Assembly (NCBI RefSeq): GCF_002964975.1
Contig: NZ_PSZM01000045.1
Coordinates: 124,001 to 188,000 of the forward strand
Reading direction: 5' to 3'
Source: Apibacter adventoris
GTDB taxonomy: Bacteria > Bacteroidota > Bacteroidia > Flavobacteriales > Weeksellaceae
DNA length: 64,000 nt
A program made the position numbers and the translations under genes. Below are positions 17,660 through 26,583 of the stretch, in pieces; the stretch's first letter is position 1, and each line of letters opens with the position of its first letter. The notes under the pieces were generated by a model that was not told the origin of the DNA, did no database searches, and saw nothing but the letters and a program-made list of their open reading frames with translations.

Positions 17660-19453
17660 TTATTTTCCTTCTTCCATTTTTCTTTTTAATTCTTGCAATT
17701 CATCAAGATCTCCTAAAGTTGATTTCTCAACATTCTGATTTTGAGATTTAATTTGTTTTTCATTATCTTCTCGGCTTTCTTCTTCACGGAAAGTCCCTGT
17801 ATGAGAAACAACAACTCTTTTGATCTCTTTGTTGAATTCTATAACTTTAAAATCAGCTTCTTCTCCTTTTTTTATTTTTGAACCATCTTCTTTTTCTAAC
17901 AATCTTGATGGGCAAAATGCTTCAACATCTGCATCTTCAAACTGCACAGTAGCACCTTTATCAAATGACTGAGCTACTATTCCTTTATGCACTGTTCCTT
18001 CTGCATATTTGTTTTCATAATTATCCCAAGGATTATCCGTTAATTGTTTATGACCTAAACTTAGTCTTCTTGCTTCTGTGTCTAATTCAAGAACTACAAC
18101 ATCTAAAACGTCTCCTACAGCACAAAATTCTGAAGGATGTTTAATTTTCTTGGTCCATGAAAGATCTGAAATATAAATCAATCCATCAACTCCAGCTTCT
18201 AATTCTACAAATACTCCAAAATTAGTAAAGTTTCTTACAGTACCTTTATGTTTAGATCCTACTGGATATTTAGCTGTTATATCTGTCCATGGATCAGGAG
18301 TTAATTGCTTCATACCTAAAGACATTTTTCTTTCTTCTTTGTCTAAGGTTAAAATTACACATTCAACTTCATCTCCTATCTTAACAAAATCCTGGGCTGA
18401 TCTTAAATGGGTAGACCAAGACATTTCAGATACATGAATTAATCCTTCTACACCTGGGGCTACTTCAACAAAAGCTCCGTAATCTGCAAGAACAACTACT
18501 TTTCCTTTTATCTTATCTCCGACCTGTAAATTAGGATCCAAAGCATCCCATGGATGCGGTTCTAATTGTTTCATACCCAACTGGATTCTGGATTTTTGAT
18601 CATCAAAGTCTAGTATTACTACATTTACTTTCTGATCTAACTGAACTACTTCAGACGGATGATTAATTCTACTCCATGATAAATCAGTAATGTGAATTAA
18701 ACCATCAACTCCTCCAAGATCTATAAATACTCCGTAAGAAGTAATATTTTTGACAACTCCTTCTAATACTTGACCTTTTTCAAGTTGTCCAATAATTTCT
18801 TTTTTCTGGTCTTCAATATCAGCTTCAATCAATGCTTTATGAGATACCACTACATTTTTGAATTCATGATTGATTTTTACAATTTTGAATTCCATAGTTT
18901 TACCTACATATTGATCGTAATCACGTATAGGTTTAACATCTATTTGTGAACCTGGTAAGAATGCTTCTATTCCAAACACATCTACAATCATTCCTCCTTT
19001 AGTTCTAGATTTAACGTATCCTTCTACTATTTCTCCTGTTTCATGAAGTTCATTTACTCTATCCCATGCTTTCAGCATTCTTGCTTTTCTATGAGAAAGC
19101 TGAAGTTGCCCGGTTTTATCTTCTCTTTGAGCAACCATTACTTCTACTTCATCCCCTACTTTTAAATTAGGGTTATAACGAAACTCATTTAAAGAAATAA
19201 CTCCTTCTGATTTAAAATTAATATCTACGATAGCTTCTTTATCTGTTAAACGAACGACTTTTCCTTTAAAAACCTGATTTTCATCAAGTTCTTGTAAAGA
19301 AGTGTCATACATCTTCTCTAATTCAGATTTTTCTTTTCTATCTTCAGCATCTAGCCCAGATTCAAAAGAATCCCAGTCAAACTGCTCAGGAGCTATGTTT
19401 GCATTTTTAAGAACTTCTTGTTCTTCTACTTGATTTTTAGTCTCTTCAGACAT
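17660..19453 (-). CDS. rpsA: 30S ribosomal protein S1
   Basis: A 597-residue protein with six S1 RNA-binding repeats, each opening with a G-x-V strand: FKGKVVRLTDKEAIVDI, VEGYVKSRTKGGMIVDV, LEGVVKNITSYGVFIDL, IKGKVVVLADYGAFVEV, HKGTVRNFTNFGVFVEL and HKGIVAQSFDKGATVQF. Repeats 3-5 carry the GLIHI(T/S)xLSW signature. S1 recruits mRNA to the 30S subunit, which matters in Bacteroidota because most of their mRNAs lack a Shine-Dalgarno sequence. The acidic N-terminus and charged C-terminus are usual. An approximately 115-base leader with a hairpin precedes it. Confidence 0.97.
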   Translation of the reverse strand: MSEETKNQVEEQEVLKNANIAPEQFDWDSFESGLDAEDRKEKSELEKMYDTSLQELDENQVFKGKVVRLTDKEAIVDINFKSEGVISLNEFRYNPNLKVGDEVEVMVAQREDKTGQLQLSHRKARMLKAWDRVNELHETGEIVEGYVKSRTKGGMIVDVFGIEAFLPGSQIDVKPIRDYDQYVGKTMEFKIVKINHEFKNVVVSHKALIEADIEDQKKEIIGQLEKGQVLEGVVKNITSYGVFIDLGGVDGLIHITDLSWSRINHPSEVVQLDQKVNVVILDFDDQKSRIQLGMKQLEPHPWDALDPNLQVGDKIKGKVVVLADYGAFVEVAPGVEGLIHVSEMSWSTHLRSAQDFVKIGDEVECVILTLDKEERKMSLGMKQLTPDPWTDITAKYPVGSKHKGTVRNFTNFGVFVELEAGVDGLIYISDLSWTKKIKHPSEFCAVGDVLDVVVLELDTEARRLSLGHKQLTDNPWDNYENKYAEGTVHKGIVAQSFDKGATVQFEDADVEAFCPSRLLEKEDGSKIKKGEEADFKVIEFNKEIKRVVVSHTGTFREEESREDNEKQIKSQNQNVEKSTLGDLDELQELKRKMEEGK

Positions 19454-19539
19454 AAATTTAATATATTGTATTTCTGATAAAATAATTGAGATTACAAGCG
19501 GAATAATTTTATACAGAAAGAGGTTTTACATATTGTTAT

Positions 19540-19572
19540 TTCGATTTTGTCTCTTAAACCGCTAAAATCGAA
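19540..19572 (-). promoter_or_regulatory. hairpin at the 5' end of the rpsA leader
   Basis: TTCGATTTT (19540-19548) and AAAATCGAA (19564-19572) form a 9-bp stem with a 15-base loop. With the -7 element at 19576-19583 the transcript would begin at about 19570, so the hairpin occupies the extreme 5' end of the mRNA, about 90 bases from the start codon. It may stabilise the mRNA or let S1 bind its own leader; this is inference. Confidence 0.4.
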
Positions 19573-19575
19573 GCG

Positions 19576-19583
19576 CAAATATA
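19576..19583 (-). promoter_or_regulatory. -7 promoter element (TATATTTG) of rpsA
   Basis: Exact minus-strand TAnnTTTG, about 123 bases upstream of the rpsA start. Confidence 0.5.
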
Positions 19584-20057
19584 CAAATTAGTTTTTATTT
19601 ATTAAGCGTATTCTATGTCTTTTTTATTGATATACTAAAAGTTAATCAAATTTTACCTATTAAGAATATAAATAATTTTTTTACATTTCAATATATATAA
19701 TTATTAAAAATATAAATCAAAAAAATGATGTATGATAATCATTGTGTGGAAATAATACAAGAGTATTAAAAAATTATAAATAAAAATTTATGCAGACTAT
19801 AAGTAAGGCTGTCTTTTAGTTTGGTATATGTATACAATATATACATGAAATAATTTTTTTATTATTTTTCTATTTACATTATTTCATATGATACAAATAA
19901 ATTAAAATAAAAACTATTACATAAAATATAAATACTGAATTTATAAAAATAATAGAAAGTTATTAAAAAAAATTAGTTATATCCTTAAAATACCAGAACC
20001 TAAAAATATTATCATGAATATATAAATCAGGTGAAAAATTTGTTTTATTTTTGAAAT
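19584..20057. other. gene-free AT-rich stretch upstream of the methyltransferase
   Basis: No ORF or RNA gene seen. A TATTTTTG sequence at 20046-20053 matches the -7 consensus but lies only 4 bases from the ATG at 20058; if real it would give a leaderless mRNA. An imperfect palindromic GTATAC-rich patch lies near 19826-19845 without clear meaning. Confidence 0.4.
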
Positions 20058-20780
20058 ATGGATTGGTTTGCAGATTGGTTTAACACTCCCTATTACCATA
20101 TTTTATATAAAAATAGGGATTACAAAGAGGCACAAGAATTTATTACTAATTTACTAAAATATCTTTGCTTACCAGTAGAAAGTAAAATTTTAGATTTAGC
20201 TTGTGGAAAAGGAAGACACAGTATTTTTTTAAATAAATTAGGATATAATGTTACGGGAGTTGATTTGGCTTCTAAAAGTATTGAAAGTGCTAAACAGTAT
20301 GAAAATGAATACTTAAAGTTTTTTGTAGGGGATATGAGAAAAGTTTATTTCCCTAATAAATTTAATGCTGTTTTTAGTTTATTTACAAGTTTTGGATATT
20401 TTAATAATGAAGAAGATAATTTCAAGGTGTTTAAATCTGTTTTTGATCAGCTGAAATATGAAGGTATATTTGTTATGGATTTTATGAATGTTTCCTTAGT
20501 AGAACATAATTTAGTAGAAAAAGAAGATAAAATGGTTGATGGAATTTTATTTCATTTGCGCAGGAAAATTGAAAGCGGTTTCATTATTAAAGATATTAAT
20601 TTTTTTGACAAAGGCAAAGATTACCATTTTCAGGAAAGAGTAGAAATATGTAAATTAGATTACTTTAAAAAACTGGCTGAAAAGGCCGGATTTATTCTTA
20701 AAAATGTTTTTGGAGATTATCAATTAAATACTTTTGAAGAAAAACAATCTCCTCGTTTGATTTTAATTTTCAAGAAATAA
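20058..20780 (+). CDS. class I SAM-dependent methyltransferase
   Basis: A 240-residue protein with motif I ILDLACGKGRHSIFLNKLGYNVTGVDLA, motif II/III VGDMRKVYF and FNAVFSLFTSFGYF. The N-terminal DWFADWFNTPYYHILYKNRDY is typical of a Bacteroidota family of small-molecule methyltransferases of unknown substrate. It ends one or four bases before the ZIP transporter gene, so the two are an operon. Confidence 0.85.
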   Translation: MDWFADWFNTPYYHILYKNRDYKEAQEFITNLLKYLCLPVESKILDLACGKGRHSIFLNKLGYNVTGVDLASKSIESAKQYENEYLKFFVGDMRKVYFPNKFNAVFSLFTSFGYFNNEEDNFKVFKSVFDQLKYEGIFVMDFMNVSLVEHNLVEKEDKMVDGILFHLRRKIESGFIIKDINFFDKGKDYHFQERVEICKLDYFKKLAEKAGFILKNVFGDYQLNTFEEKQSPRLILIFKK

Positions 20781-20784
20781 GTTG

Positions 20785-21495
20785 ATGGATTATTTTATCC
20801 TTTTTATGGCAGTAGTTATAGGCTCGGGTATTGCTTATTTTTTTCAGGATAATTCAAGGTTTAGTAAAAAGTTATTAATGTTTAGTGCAGGATTACTTTT
20901 AGCTATAACTATATTAGACATGTTTCCCTCTTTATATGCAAATGGTGGAGGAAACGCAGGTATTTGGGTGATAATGGGAGTAGGTTTGCAACTTTTTTTG
21001 GAAGGAATCTCTAAAGGCATTGAACATGGGCATGTACATTATCATAAACATCATGAAAATGCGGCTATCCCATTAAGTGTTATGTTGGGGCTTTTTATTC
21101 ATTCTTTTTTAGAAGGGATGCCTATAGAAGCTGCTCATCATCTAAATCATAACCATGAACATCATGCCAACTCAAATATTTTATGGGCACTAAGTATTCA
21201 TAAAATTTCTGAAACCATTGTTCTAACTACTTTTTTATTATCTCTAAAGTTAAAAAACACTTATACTGTACTTATTTTACTATTATTTGCAATATCAGCC
21301 CCTTTAGGTGCCTATCTTGGTTCTTTTTTGAACTCAGATTTATATTTTATTGCTATGGGAATTGTTGCCGGTATTTTTTTACATATTTCTTCTGTTATAA
21401 TATTTGAAAATAATGAGAAACATAATTTAAACTGGCAAAAACTCCTTTTCGTATTTAGTGGAATGTTGCTTGGTTTTATAATTTCAACTATTTAG
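20785..21495 (+). CDS. ZIP-family metal transporter
   Basis: A 236-residue inner-membrane protein with about eight helices. The metal sites of ZIP proteins are present: HSFLEGMPIEAAHHL in helix IV and HKISETIVLTTF in helix V. A His-rich cytoplasmic loop (EHGHVHYHKHHE) precedes helix IV and a second one (HLNHNHEHHANS) follows it. Zinc is the usual substrate; iron or manganese is possible. I use ATG 20785; a TTG at 20782 in frame would add one residue. It follows the methyltransferase stop by 4 bases and is convergent with the sugar locus. Confidence 0.93.
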   Translation: MDYFILFMAVVIGSGIAYFFQDNSRFSKKLLMFSAGLLLAITILDMFPSLYANGGGNAGIWVIMGVGLQLFLEGISKGIEHGHVHYHKHHENAAIPLSVMLGLFIHSFLEGMPIEAAHHLNHNHEHHANSNILWALSIHKISETIVLTTFLLSLKLKNTYTVLILLLFAISAPLGAYLGSFLNSDLYFIAMGIVAGIFLHISSVIIFENNEKHNLNWQKLLFVFSGMLLGFIISTI

Positions 21496-21526
21496 CATAT
21501 TCTACCCCATACCTATTTTATATAAA

Positions 21527-21557
21527 AAAGTTTCCCTAATTAAATTAGGAAAACTTT
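21527..21557. terminator. bidirectional terminator between the ZIP gene and the sugar permease gene
   Basis: AAAGTTTCCCTAAT (21527-21540) and ATTAGGAAAACTTT (21544-21557) pair with one C-A mismatch and a 3-base loop, between two convergent genes. Confidence 0.75.
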
Positions 21558-21580
21558 AAAAATATATAATAAAAAATAAA

Positions 21581-22858
21581 TTAATCTACAGGTATGTTTT
21601 TGTTTACATTTTTACTTCCAATTAATGCATAGTAAAGAATAAAAGCAAACTCTATTATAACTAGCCAAAAACTGGATAAAAATCCGGTTAAATCTGCAAA
21701 ATAATTTTGAATTAGAGGCAATATTCCACCACCGCAAACCATCATCATAAATATACCAGAGGCTGCTGAAGTAAATTTTCCCAAGCCTTCTACGGCTAAA
21801 TTAAAAATTCCGCCCCACATAACAGAGGTACACAAACCACACAATATAAAAAATACTATAGTAATAGGTAATTTTGCAAATCCTAACGATATATCTGATT
21901 TAAACACAGGCATACTCACTGTAGTAGAAATAGGGCTAATAATAGCTAATAGTATAAATATTAACCCTAATGAAGAGGTAAACGTTAACATTGCTTTACT
22001 AGATACGCGGGCTCCTAAAGAAGCTCCAATTAAACGCCCTATTAACATTAAAAACCAATAGGTTCCAACTACTGTGCCTGCTATTGTTGTATCAATACCT
22101 AAACCTCCTTTATCTGTATCTGAGGTCATATACAAATTTGCTGTATTGGGAATTCCTACTTCTATTCCAACATAAATAAATATAGCTATTACTCCTAAAC
22201 AAAAATGTCTAAAAGAGAATGCACTGTATTTACTTTTAACTTTTTCTTTTTTATCTAAATATGGTTCTGGTATTTTTACAAATAATAATACTAAAAATGC
22301 CAAAATAAAAATTCCCATAGCTAAGAATAGTGCAGGGTTTGCTTCTTTTATTGTTGCTCTCGAAGCATTACCAATTAAATAGCCTACCAATACAGGTACA
22401 ATTGTAGCTCCTATAGAATTTATAGATCCTCCAAGTTGCAGCAATATATTTCCTTTTTTACCTCCTCCACCTAAAGTATTTAACATAGGATTTACCACAG
22501 TATTGAGCATACACATAGAAAAACCGGAAACAAAGGCACCGGTTAAATAGGTAGCAAAACTTTCCATTCCACCAGACAAATATTGAATTCCTACTCCTAA
22601 AAATCCTATAATAATAGCAAGTAAAGCTGTTTTCTTATATCCAATTTTTTGTAAGAGAATTCCTGCAGGAATCCCCATAAATGCATATGCTATAAAGTTA
22701 GCTGCATTTCCTAACTGAGACATAAAATTTGAAGCCCCAAATTGATTTTTTACAATTATACCCATTGGATTTTGTAAACCAGTTACAAAAGAAATCATAA
22801 AAAATAGGGCAAACATCATTATTATAGGCAACGTATAATTTTTTTCTTTACTAGTCAT
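21581..22858 (-). CDS. MFS sugar permease (FucP / glucose-galactose type)
   Basis: A 425-residue, twelve-helix transporter of the FHS family. Typical are the N-terminal FFMISFVTGLQNPMGIIVKNQFG, the FIAYAFMGIPAGILLQKIGYKKT helix 2 loop and GRLIGASLGAR. Relatives are proton symporters for fucose, glucose or galactose. It lies 30 bases downstream of a TonB-dependent receptor gene on the same strand, so outer-membrane uptake and inner-membrane uptake are probably cotranscribed. Sugar identity cannot be read from the sequence. Confidence 0.92.
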   Translation of the reverse strand: MTSKEKNYTLPIIMMFALFFMISFVTGLQNPMGIIVKNQFGASNFMSQLGNAANFIAYAFMGIPAGILLQKIGYKKTALLAIIIGFLGVGIQYLSGGMESFATYLTGAFVSGFSMCMLNTVVNPMLNTLGGGGKKGNILLQLGGSINSIGATIVPVLVGYLIGNASRATIKEANPALFLAMGIFILAFLVLLFVKIPEPYLDKKEKVKSKYSAFSFRHFCLGVIAIFIYVGIEVGIPNTANLYMTSDTDKGGLGIDTTIAGTVVGTYWFLMLIGRLIGASLGARVSSKAMLTFTSSLGLIFILLAIISPISTTVSMPVFKSDISLGFAKLPITIVFFILCGLCTSVMWGGIFNLAVEGLGKFTSAASGIFMMMVCGGGILPLIQNYFADLTGFLSSFWLVIIEFAFILYYALIGSKNVNKNIPVD

Positions 22859-22888
22859 ATTTTGTATTTTTTAAATTATTTTTTTTTA

Positions 22889-25147
22889 TTAAAAAGTATA
22901 TTTGAGACTAAACTCAACAGTAAATGGACGTATATAAGTTCCGGAAAGTATTGTTCCTTCTTTCTTTTTTGCCTGTTCAGAAGTTAATATTAAATCTGCA
23001 TCTCCCATATCACCTTTTGCTCCTCTTTGATTTAGTAAATTTATAACGGTAGATGAAAAACTTAAATTTTTATTTATCATATATTCTAGTCCTGCAAAGG
23101 TTTCCCAACGACTTGCAAAATATATTGTATTAGGTCTATTGGCATATTGTTTACTAAAATATCTTGCGCTGGCCCATACTTTAAGATCTTTCCATACATA
23201 ACTAGGATCAATTTCTAATAAAACTTTTGATATTCCAGTCACATATTTATCTGTGAAATCATATTTTGCGATGGAACCATCAGTAAAATTAACTTGTCCA
23301 ACAAAATTTTTATACTTAGGACTTTGTAAAGTTAGTAAAAAATGTAACTCGAAATTTTTTATAGGTTTTGATATTATATCAGTAGTCCAACCTATTGTTC
23401 GAATATCATAATTAGTCGTTTCTCTTTTAACTTCACCAGGATTATTAGGATTGGAAAAATTAACAGTAGAACGATATTCATTACGGGTAATATAAGTTGC
23501 TTTAGATACTATACTTGCAATAGGATGATTGAAATATATTCCTAACCCGGCACTTGGTATTTTGGATTTTTTTATGTTAGGATCTACACCTATATTATAG
23601 TTTTCCAAATGACCTGCCTGTTCATTATAATTTAAATCACCTAATAATCCAAAATTATCTGTTATTTTATAAATCGCATTTAACATGTAGGATTGGTTAA
23701 CCCAATCTTTATTTATTTTGGTTTTAGGTCCTGTTAATGTCAGATATCCTAAATTTCTGTCTTGGTAGTCTCCTCTTAGGGTCTGATATTCTATTCTTCC
23801 ACCCAAATTTATTTCTAGTTTTTCTATTAATGACCATTTATCCAAAATATATAAAGCGAATTTGTTTTCATTTCCGTTATGATATTCTAATCCTTGATTT
23901 AAATTAAAATCTCCATTGGCATTTGCATTTCCTGCAACTTGTCTTAATTTTCTTGGATTGGGTGCTACTTCCTGAAAATACATTGCAGATTCTGTAGCAT
24001 ACTTATCAATATCATAATGCCATTCGTTTAAACCTACTTTCCAATCATGTTTTCCTGTTTTTTTGCCTAATTCTACAGTCCCCATTAAGGATTTTATTGG
24101 TGTTCTTCTAGTTGCTAATATTAACACCCCTTGAACATTATTTCCCGTATAGGCTTCTCCTGTATCTGCATAAACATATTCTCCTGGTTTTACAGAAGAA
24201 ACTCCCGCCATAATAGGAATATAGACTCCGGCTTTTGCAGAATGATAACGAACTATGTAATTGAGATGTAACCCACTATCAAATTTATTATTTCCTATTA
24301 CATCAATTGTATGAGATTCTGTTCCGTAATCTTTTAATACATCTCTTTCTACCATATTCCCCGTAAAAGCATCCATTAAAGTTATTTTTCCAGATTTTTC
24401 ATAATATGATTTTCTTCCTATTTTAAATCCGGGGATTTCACTTACATCTCCGTCTTTTCCATAGATAAAAGGACTATATGTATAAGCTAAATTTTCCACA
24501 TTAACATATTTGTATAATACTGATACAGAACCTATTCCACCAGTATATTTATAATCTTGTGTTAATGCTGCTTTATATAATTGAGCTTTATCGGAATAAT
24601 ATCTGTCTATTTCTGAAGGCTTAAAAGTACCGGGATCAAAGCTTAAATAAACACCTGCTGAATATTTAAGTCCTTTTTTATTAATGGGACCACTTATGTT
24701 TCCCCCTTCTCTCATTAATCCAAAATGATTTGATTCCAAATTAATTTTTCCCTGAAGTTTTTCAGTTCCTAAATTATCATAAGAATTTAACGAAAATCCA
24801 ACATCCCCTATATTTATAGATGTCTGACCTAAATCATAAAGTCCTGAACGATTTATGGTAACGTCGGATCTCCATGCTTTTGTAGGCAGCTCCGGCCAAA
24901 AATGATACACTACAGGCAAGCCATTTTCAAGAATGGTTGTTCCTCCCACAGAAGCAGGCAAGCCTATATTAACATCTCTTGGTCCTGTACTATTAGCTGC
25001 ATTTAACATTACGTTTCTATCATTTTTCTGATCTATATCGACTTTAATTGAATCTTTTATTTTTTTATTTTGACTATATATTTCACTAGTACTTATTAAA
25101 AATACGATTGAAAATGGAATTAGAATTTTAAAATTTTTATTTTTCAT
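22889..25147 (-). CDS. TonB-dependent receptor, copy 1 (sugar locus)
   Basis: A 752-residue outer-membrane protein with a signal peptide (about 1-25), a plug domain starting around VNIGLPASVGGTTILENGLPV and a 22-strand barrel ending in the aromatic SLKYTF. It lacks the N-terminal CarboxypepD-like domain of SusC proteins, and no SusD partner is encoded nearby. It is closely related to the second receptor at 26584-28848; the stretch GPRDVNIGLPASVGGTTILE is shared almost exactly. Next to a sugar permease and GH3 enzyme it probably takes up an oligosaccharide. The upstream 265 bases contain an imperfect palindrome. Confidence 0.92.
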   Translation of the reverse strand: MKNKNFKILIPFSIVFLISTSEIYSQNKKIKDSIKVDIDQKNDRNVMLNAANSTGPRDVNIGLPASVGGTTILENGLPVVYHFWPELPTKAWRSDVTINRSGLYDLGQTSINIGDVGFSLNSYDNLGTEKLQGKINLESNHFGLMREGGNISGPINKKGLKYSAGVYLSFDPGTFKPSEIDRYYSDKAQLYKAALTQDYKYTGGIGSVSVLYKYVNVENLAYTYSPFIYGKDGDVSEIPGFKIGRKSYYEKSGKITLMDAFTGNMVERDVLKDYGTESHTIDVIGNNKFDSGLHLNYIVRYHSAKAGVYIPIMAGVSSVKPGEYVYADTGEAYTGNNVQGVLILATRRTPIKSLMGTVELGKKTGKHDWKVGLNEWHYDIDKYATESAMYFQEVAPNPRKLRQVAGNANANGDFNLNQGLEYHNGNENKFALYILDKWSLIEKLEINLGGRIEYQTLRGDYQDRNLGYLTLTGPKTKINKDWVNQSYMLNAIYKITDNFGLLGDLNYNEQAGHLENYNIGVDPNIKKSKIPSAGLGIYFNHPIASIVSKATYITRNEYRSTVNFSNPNNPGEVKRETTNYDIRTIGWTTDIISKPIKNFELHFLLTLQSPKYKNFVGQVNFTDGSIAKYDFTDKYVTGISKVLLEIDPSYVWKDLKVWASARYFSKQYANRPNTIYFASRWETFAGLEYMINKNLSFSSTVINLLNQRGAKGDMGDADLILTSEQAKKKEGTILSGTYIRPFTVEFSLKYTF

Positions 25148-25312
25148 TTTTATCTATATTTATTAACTATTATTTCTAATATTACAATTGGCTTCTTTTA
25201 AATAAATGTATTTTTTTAATGAATTAAAATCCTACCTCTTATTATATATTATATTACAGTATATTCTTTATAAAAGAAAACTTGGAAAAAGTCTATTTTT
25301 TAAATATTTAAT

Positions 25313-25330
25313 ATAACAGTGGACCGTTAT
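25313..25330. promoter_or_regulatory. imperfect palindrome upstream of TonB-dependent receptor 1
   Basis: ATAACAGTGGACCGTTAT matches its own reverse complement at 14 of 18 positions and stands out as GC-containing in an AT-rich gap (25148-25412). It could be an operator for the Nudix regulator of this locus; no second identical copy was found. Confidence 0.25.
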
Positions 25331-25412
25331 AAAAGCTGAAATAACTTAATTTTTTATTATTTTTCACTCTATTATTTCTTATATAAAAATAAATTTCATG
25401 CATTAGATTAGT

Positions 25413-26234
25413 TCATTTCTTTTTTTCTGATATTTGTTTTCCCTTTTCTACATAACTCATATCTCCAAAAGATTCTATAGTAAATTTTCCGTTTTTATAA
25501 ATTACTTTACATACTGCTGCATTTCCCATATGTGTACCTGATATATTTTTCCCATTACTGTCTAGATCTGAGAGGAAAACACTTATAGACATTCCGTGTC
25601 CTACTATCAATACATTTCCTCCTCCTGAAGCGGCTTCATTTTCAGCTATTTGACGAATCGCTTTCTGTCCTCTAGCTTTAACATCGTCGTAATTTTCTCC
25701 AATTCCAAGTGTTTCCAATGTTTTAAAAGTTGCCATTGCATTTTTTAAAACATCTGGATTTTTATTCATATCGGTAAAAAGCTCTTTTGAAGATTTATAA
25801 TGTAAGTATAATGCTGCATCTCCCCACATTTTTGAATTAAGGTCTCCTTCATAACTTCCAAAATTAGTTTCTCTAATTTGAGGCACTTCTACTATTTTCA
25901 AGTCAGATTGTCCTTTTGTATCTAAAACAATTCTGGCAGTTTGACGTGCACGTCCTAAATCACTAGAATAAGCAGATTTAAAATTTACTTCTTTTATTCC
26001 CATTCCTAAAAATTCTGCAACTTGTACTCCTTCAGGAGTCAAAGGAGTGTCTGCCCATCCCTGTACTCTATCCATAGTGTTAAGAATGGTTTTCCCATGT
26101 CTGGTAATGTATAAAATTACTGTATTGTCCTTTTTAGATGTCAGTTTATTCTGTCCCAGAATCTGCTGACTAATCAACCCCATTAACAGGATAAAAGCTA
26201 TACACTTACATTTTAATAACATAGATTTCATCAT
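25413..26234 (-). CDS. secreted histidine phosphatase family protein
   Basis: A 273-residue protein with a signal peptide (hydrophobic 11-27, ends QILGQ) and the phosphohistidine motif LYITRHGKTILN; GWADTPLTPEG and SDLGRARQTARIVL follow, and the second catalytic His is in VLIVGHGMSIS. It resembles phosphoglycerate mutase-like phosphatases. Its location outside the cytoplasm and inside a sugar locus suggests removal of phosphate from a sugar phosphate or other exogenous ester before uptake (inference). It is transcribed in the same direction as both receptors but is flanked by gaps of 265 and 349 bases. Confidence 0.88.
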   Translation of the reverse strand: MMKSMLLKCKCIAFILLMGLISQQILGQNKLTSKKDNTVILYITRHGKTILNTMDRVQGWADTPLTPEGVQVAEFLGMGIKEVNFKSAYSSDLGRARQTARIVLDTKGQSDLKIVEVPQIRETNFGSYEGDLNSKMWGDAALYLHYKSSKELFTDMNKNPDVLKNAMATFKTLETLGIGENYDDVKARGQKAIRQIAENEAASGGGNVLIVGHGMSISVFLSDLDSNGKNISGTHMGNAAVCKVIYKNGKFTIESFGDMSYVEKGKQISEKKK

Positions 26235-26583
26235 TTATTTCAATTTTTTATTTTTTTTTACATTAAAATTCAGATAACAATAATTACCAAATACTTTTCT
26301 TATATTTTTATGTTTTATAATTTTCATAAACATTTATATATTAAACTGTAGAGTAATTTTATCTTGTAATTCAAAATTTTCTTATTCTGAAGGTGAAAAA
26401 ACATTATTAATTTTTTAATTTGTTTTTTAGTAGATTTCTCCTTTCGTTTTATTTTTAATATTCAATCTAGTTAATTTTATTTTCTTTTTTTATTTCGTAT
26501 TTGTTTATAAAAAAATAATAAACTTCAAGTTTAATAAAACATACAAATAAGTTGATGTAATATCATTTTAAATATTATTAATG
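26235..26583. other. gene-free AT-rich stretch
   Basis: About 350 bases between the phosphatase and the second receptor gene. It should hold the phosphatase promoter, but no TAnnTTTG match or repeat was seen. Confidence 0.5.
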
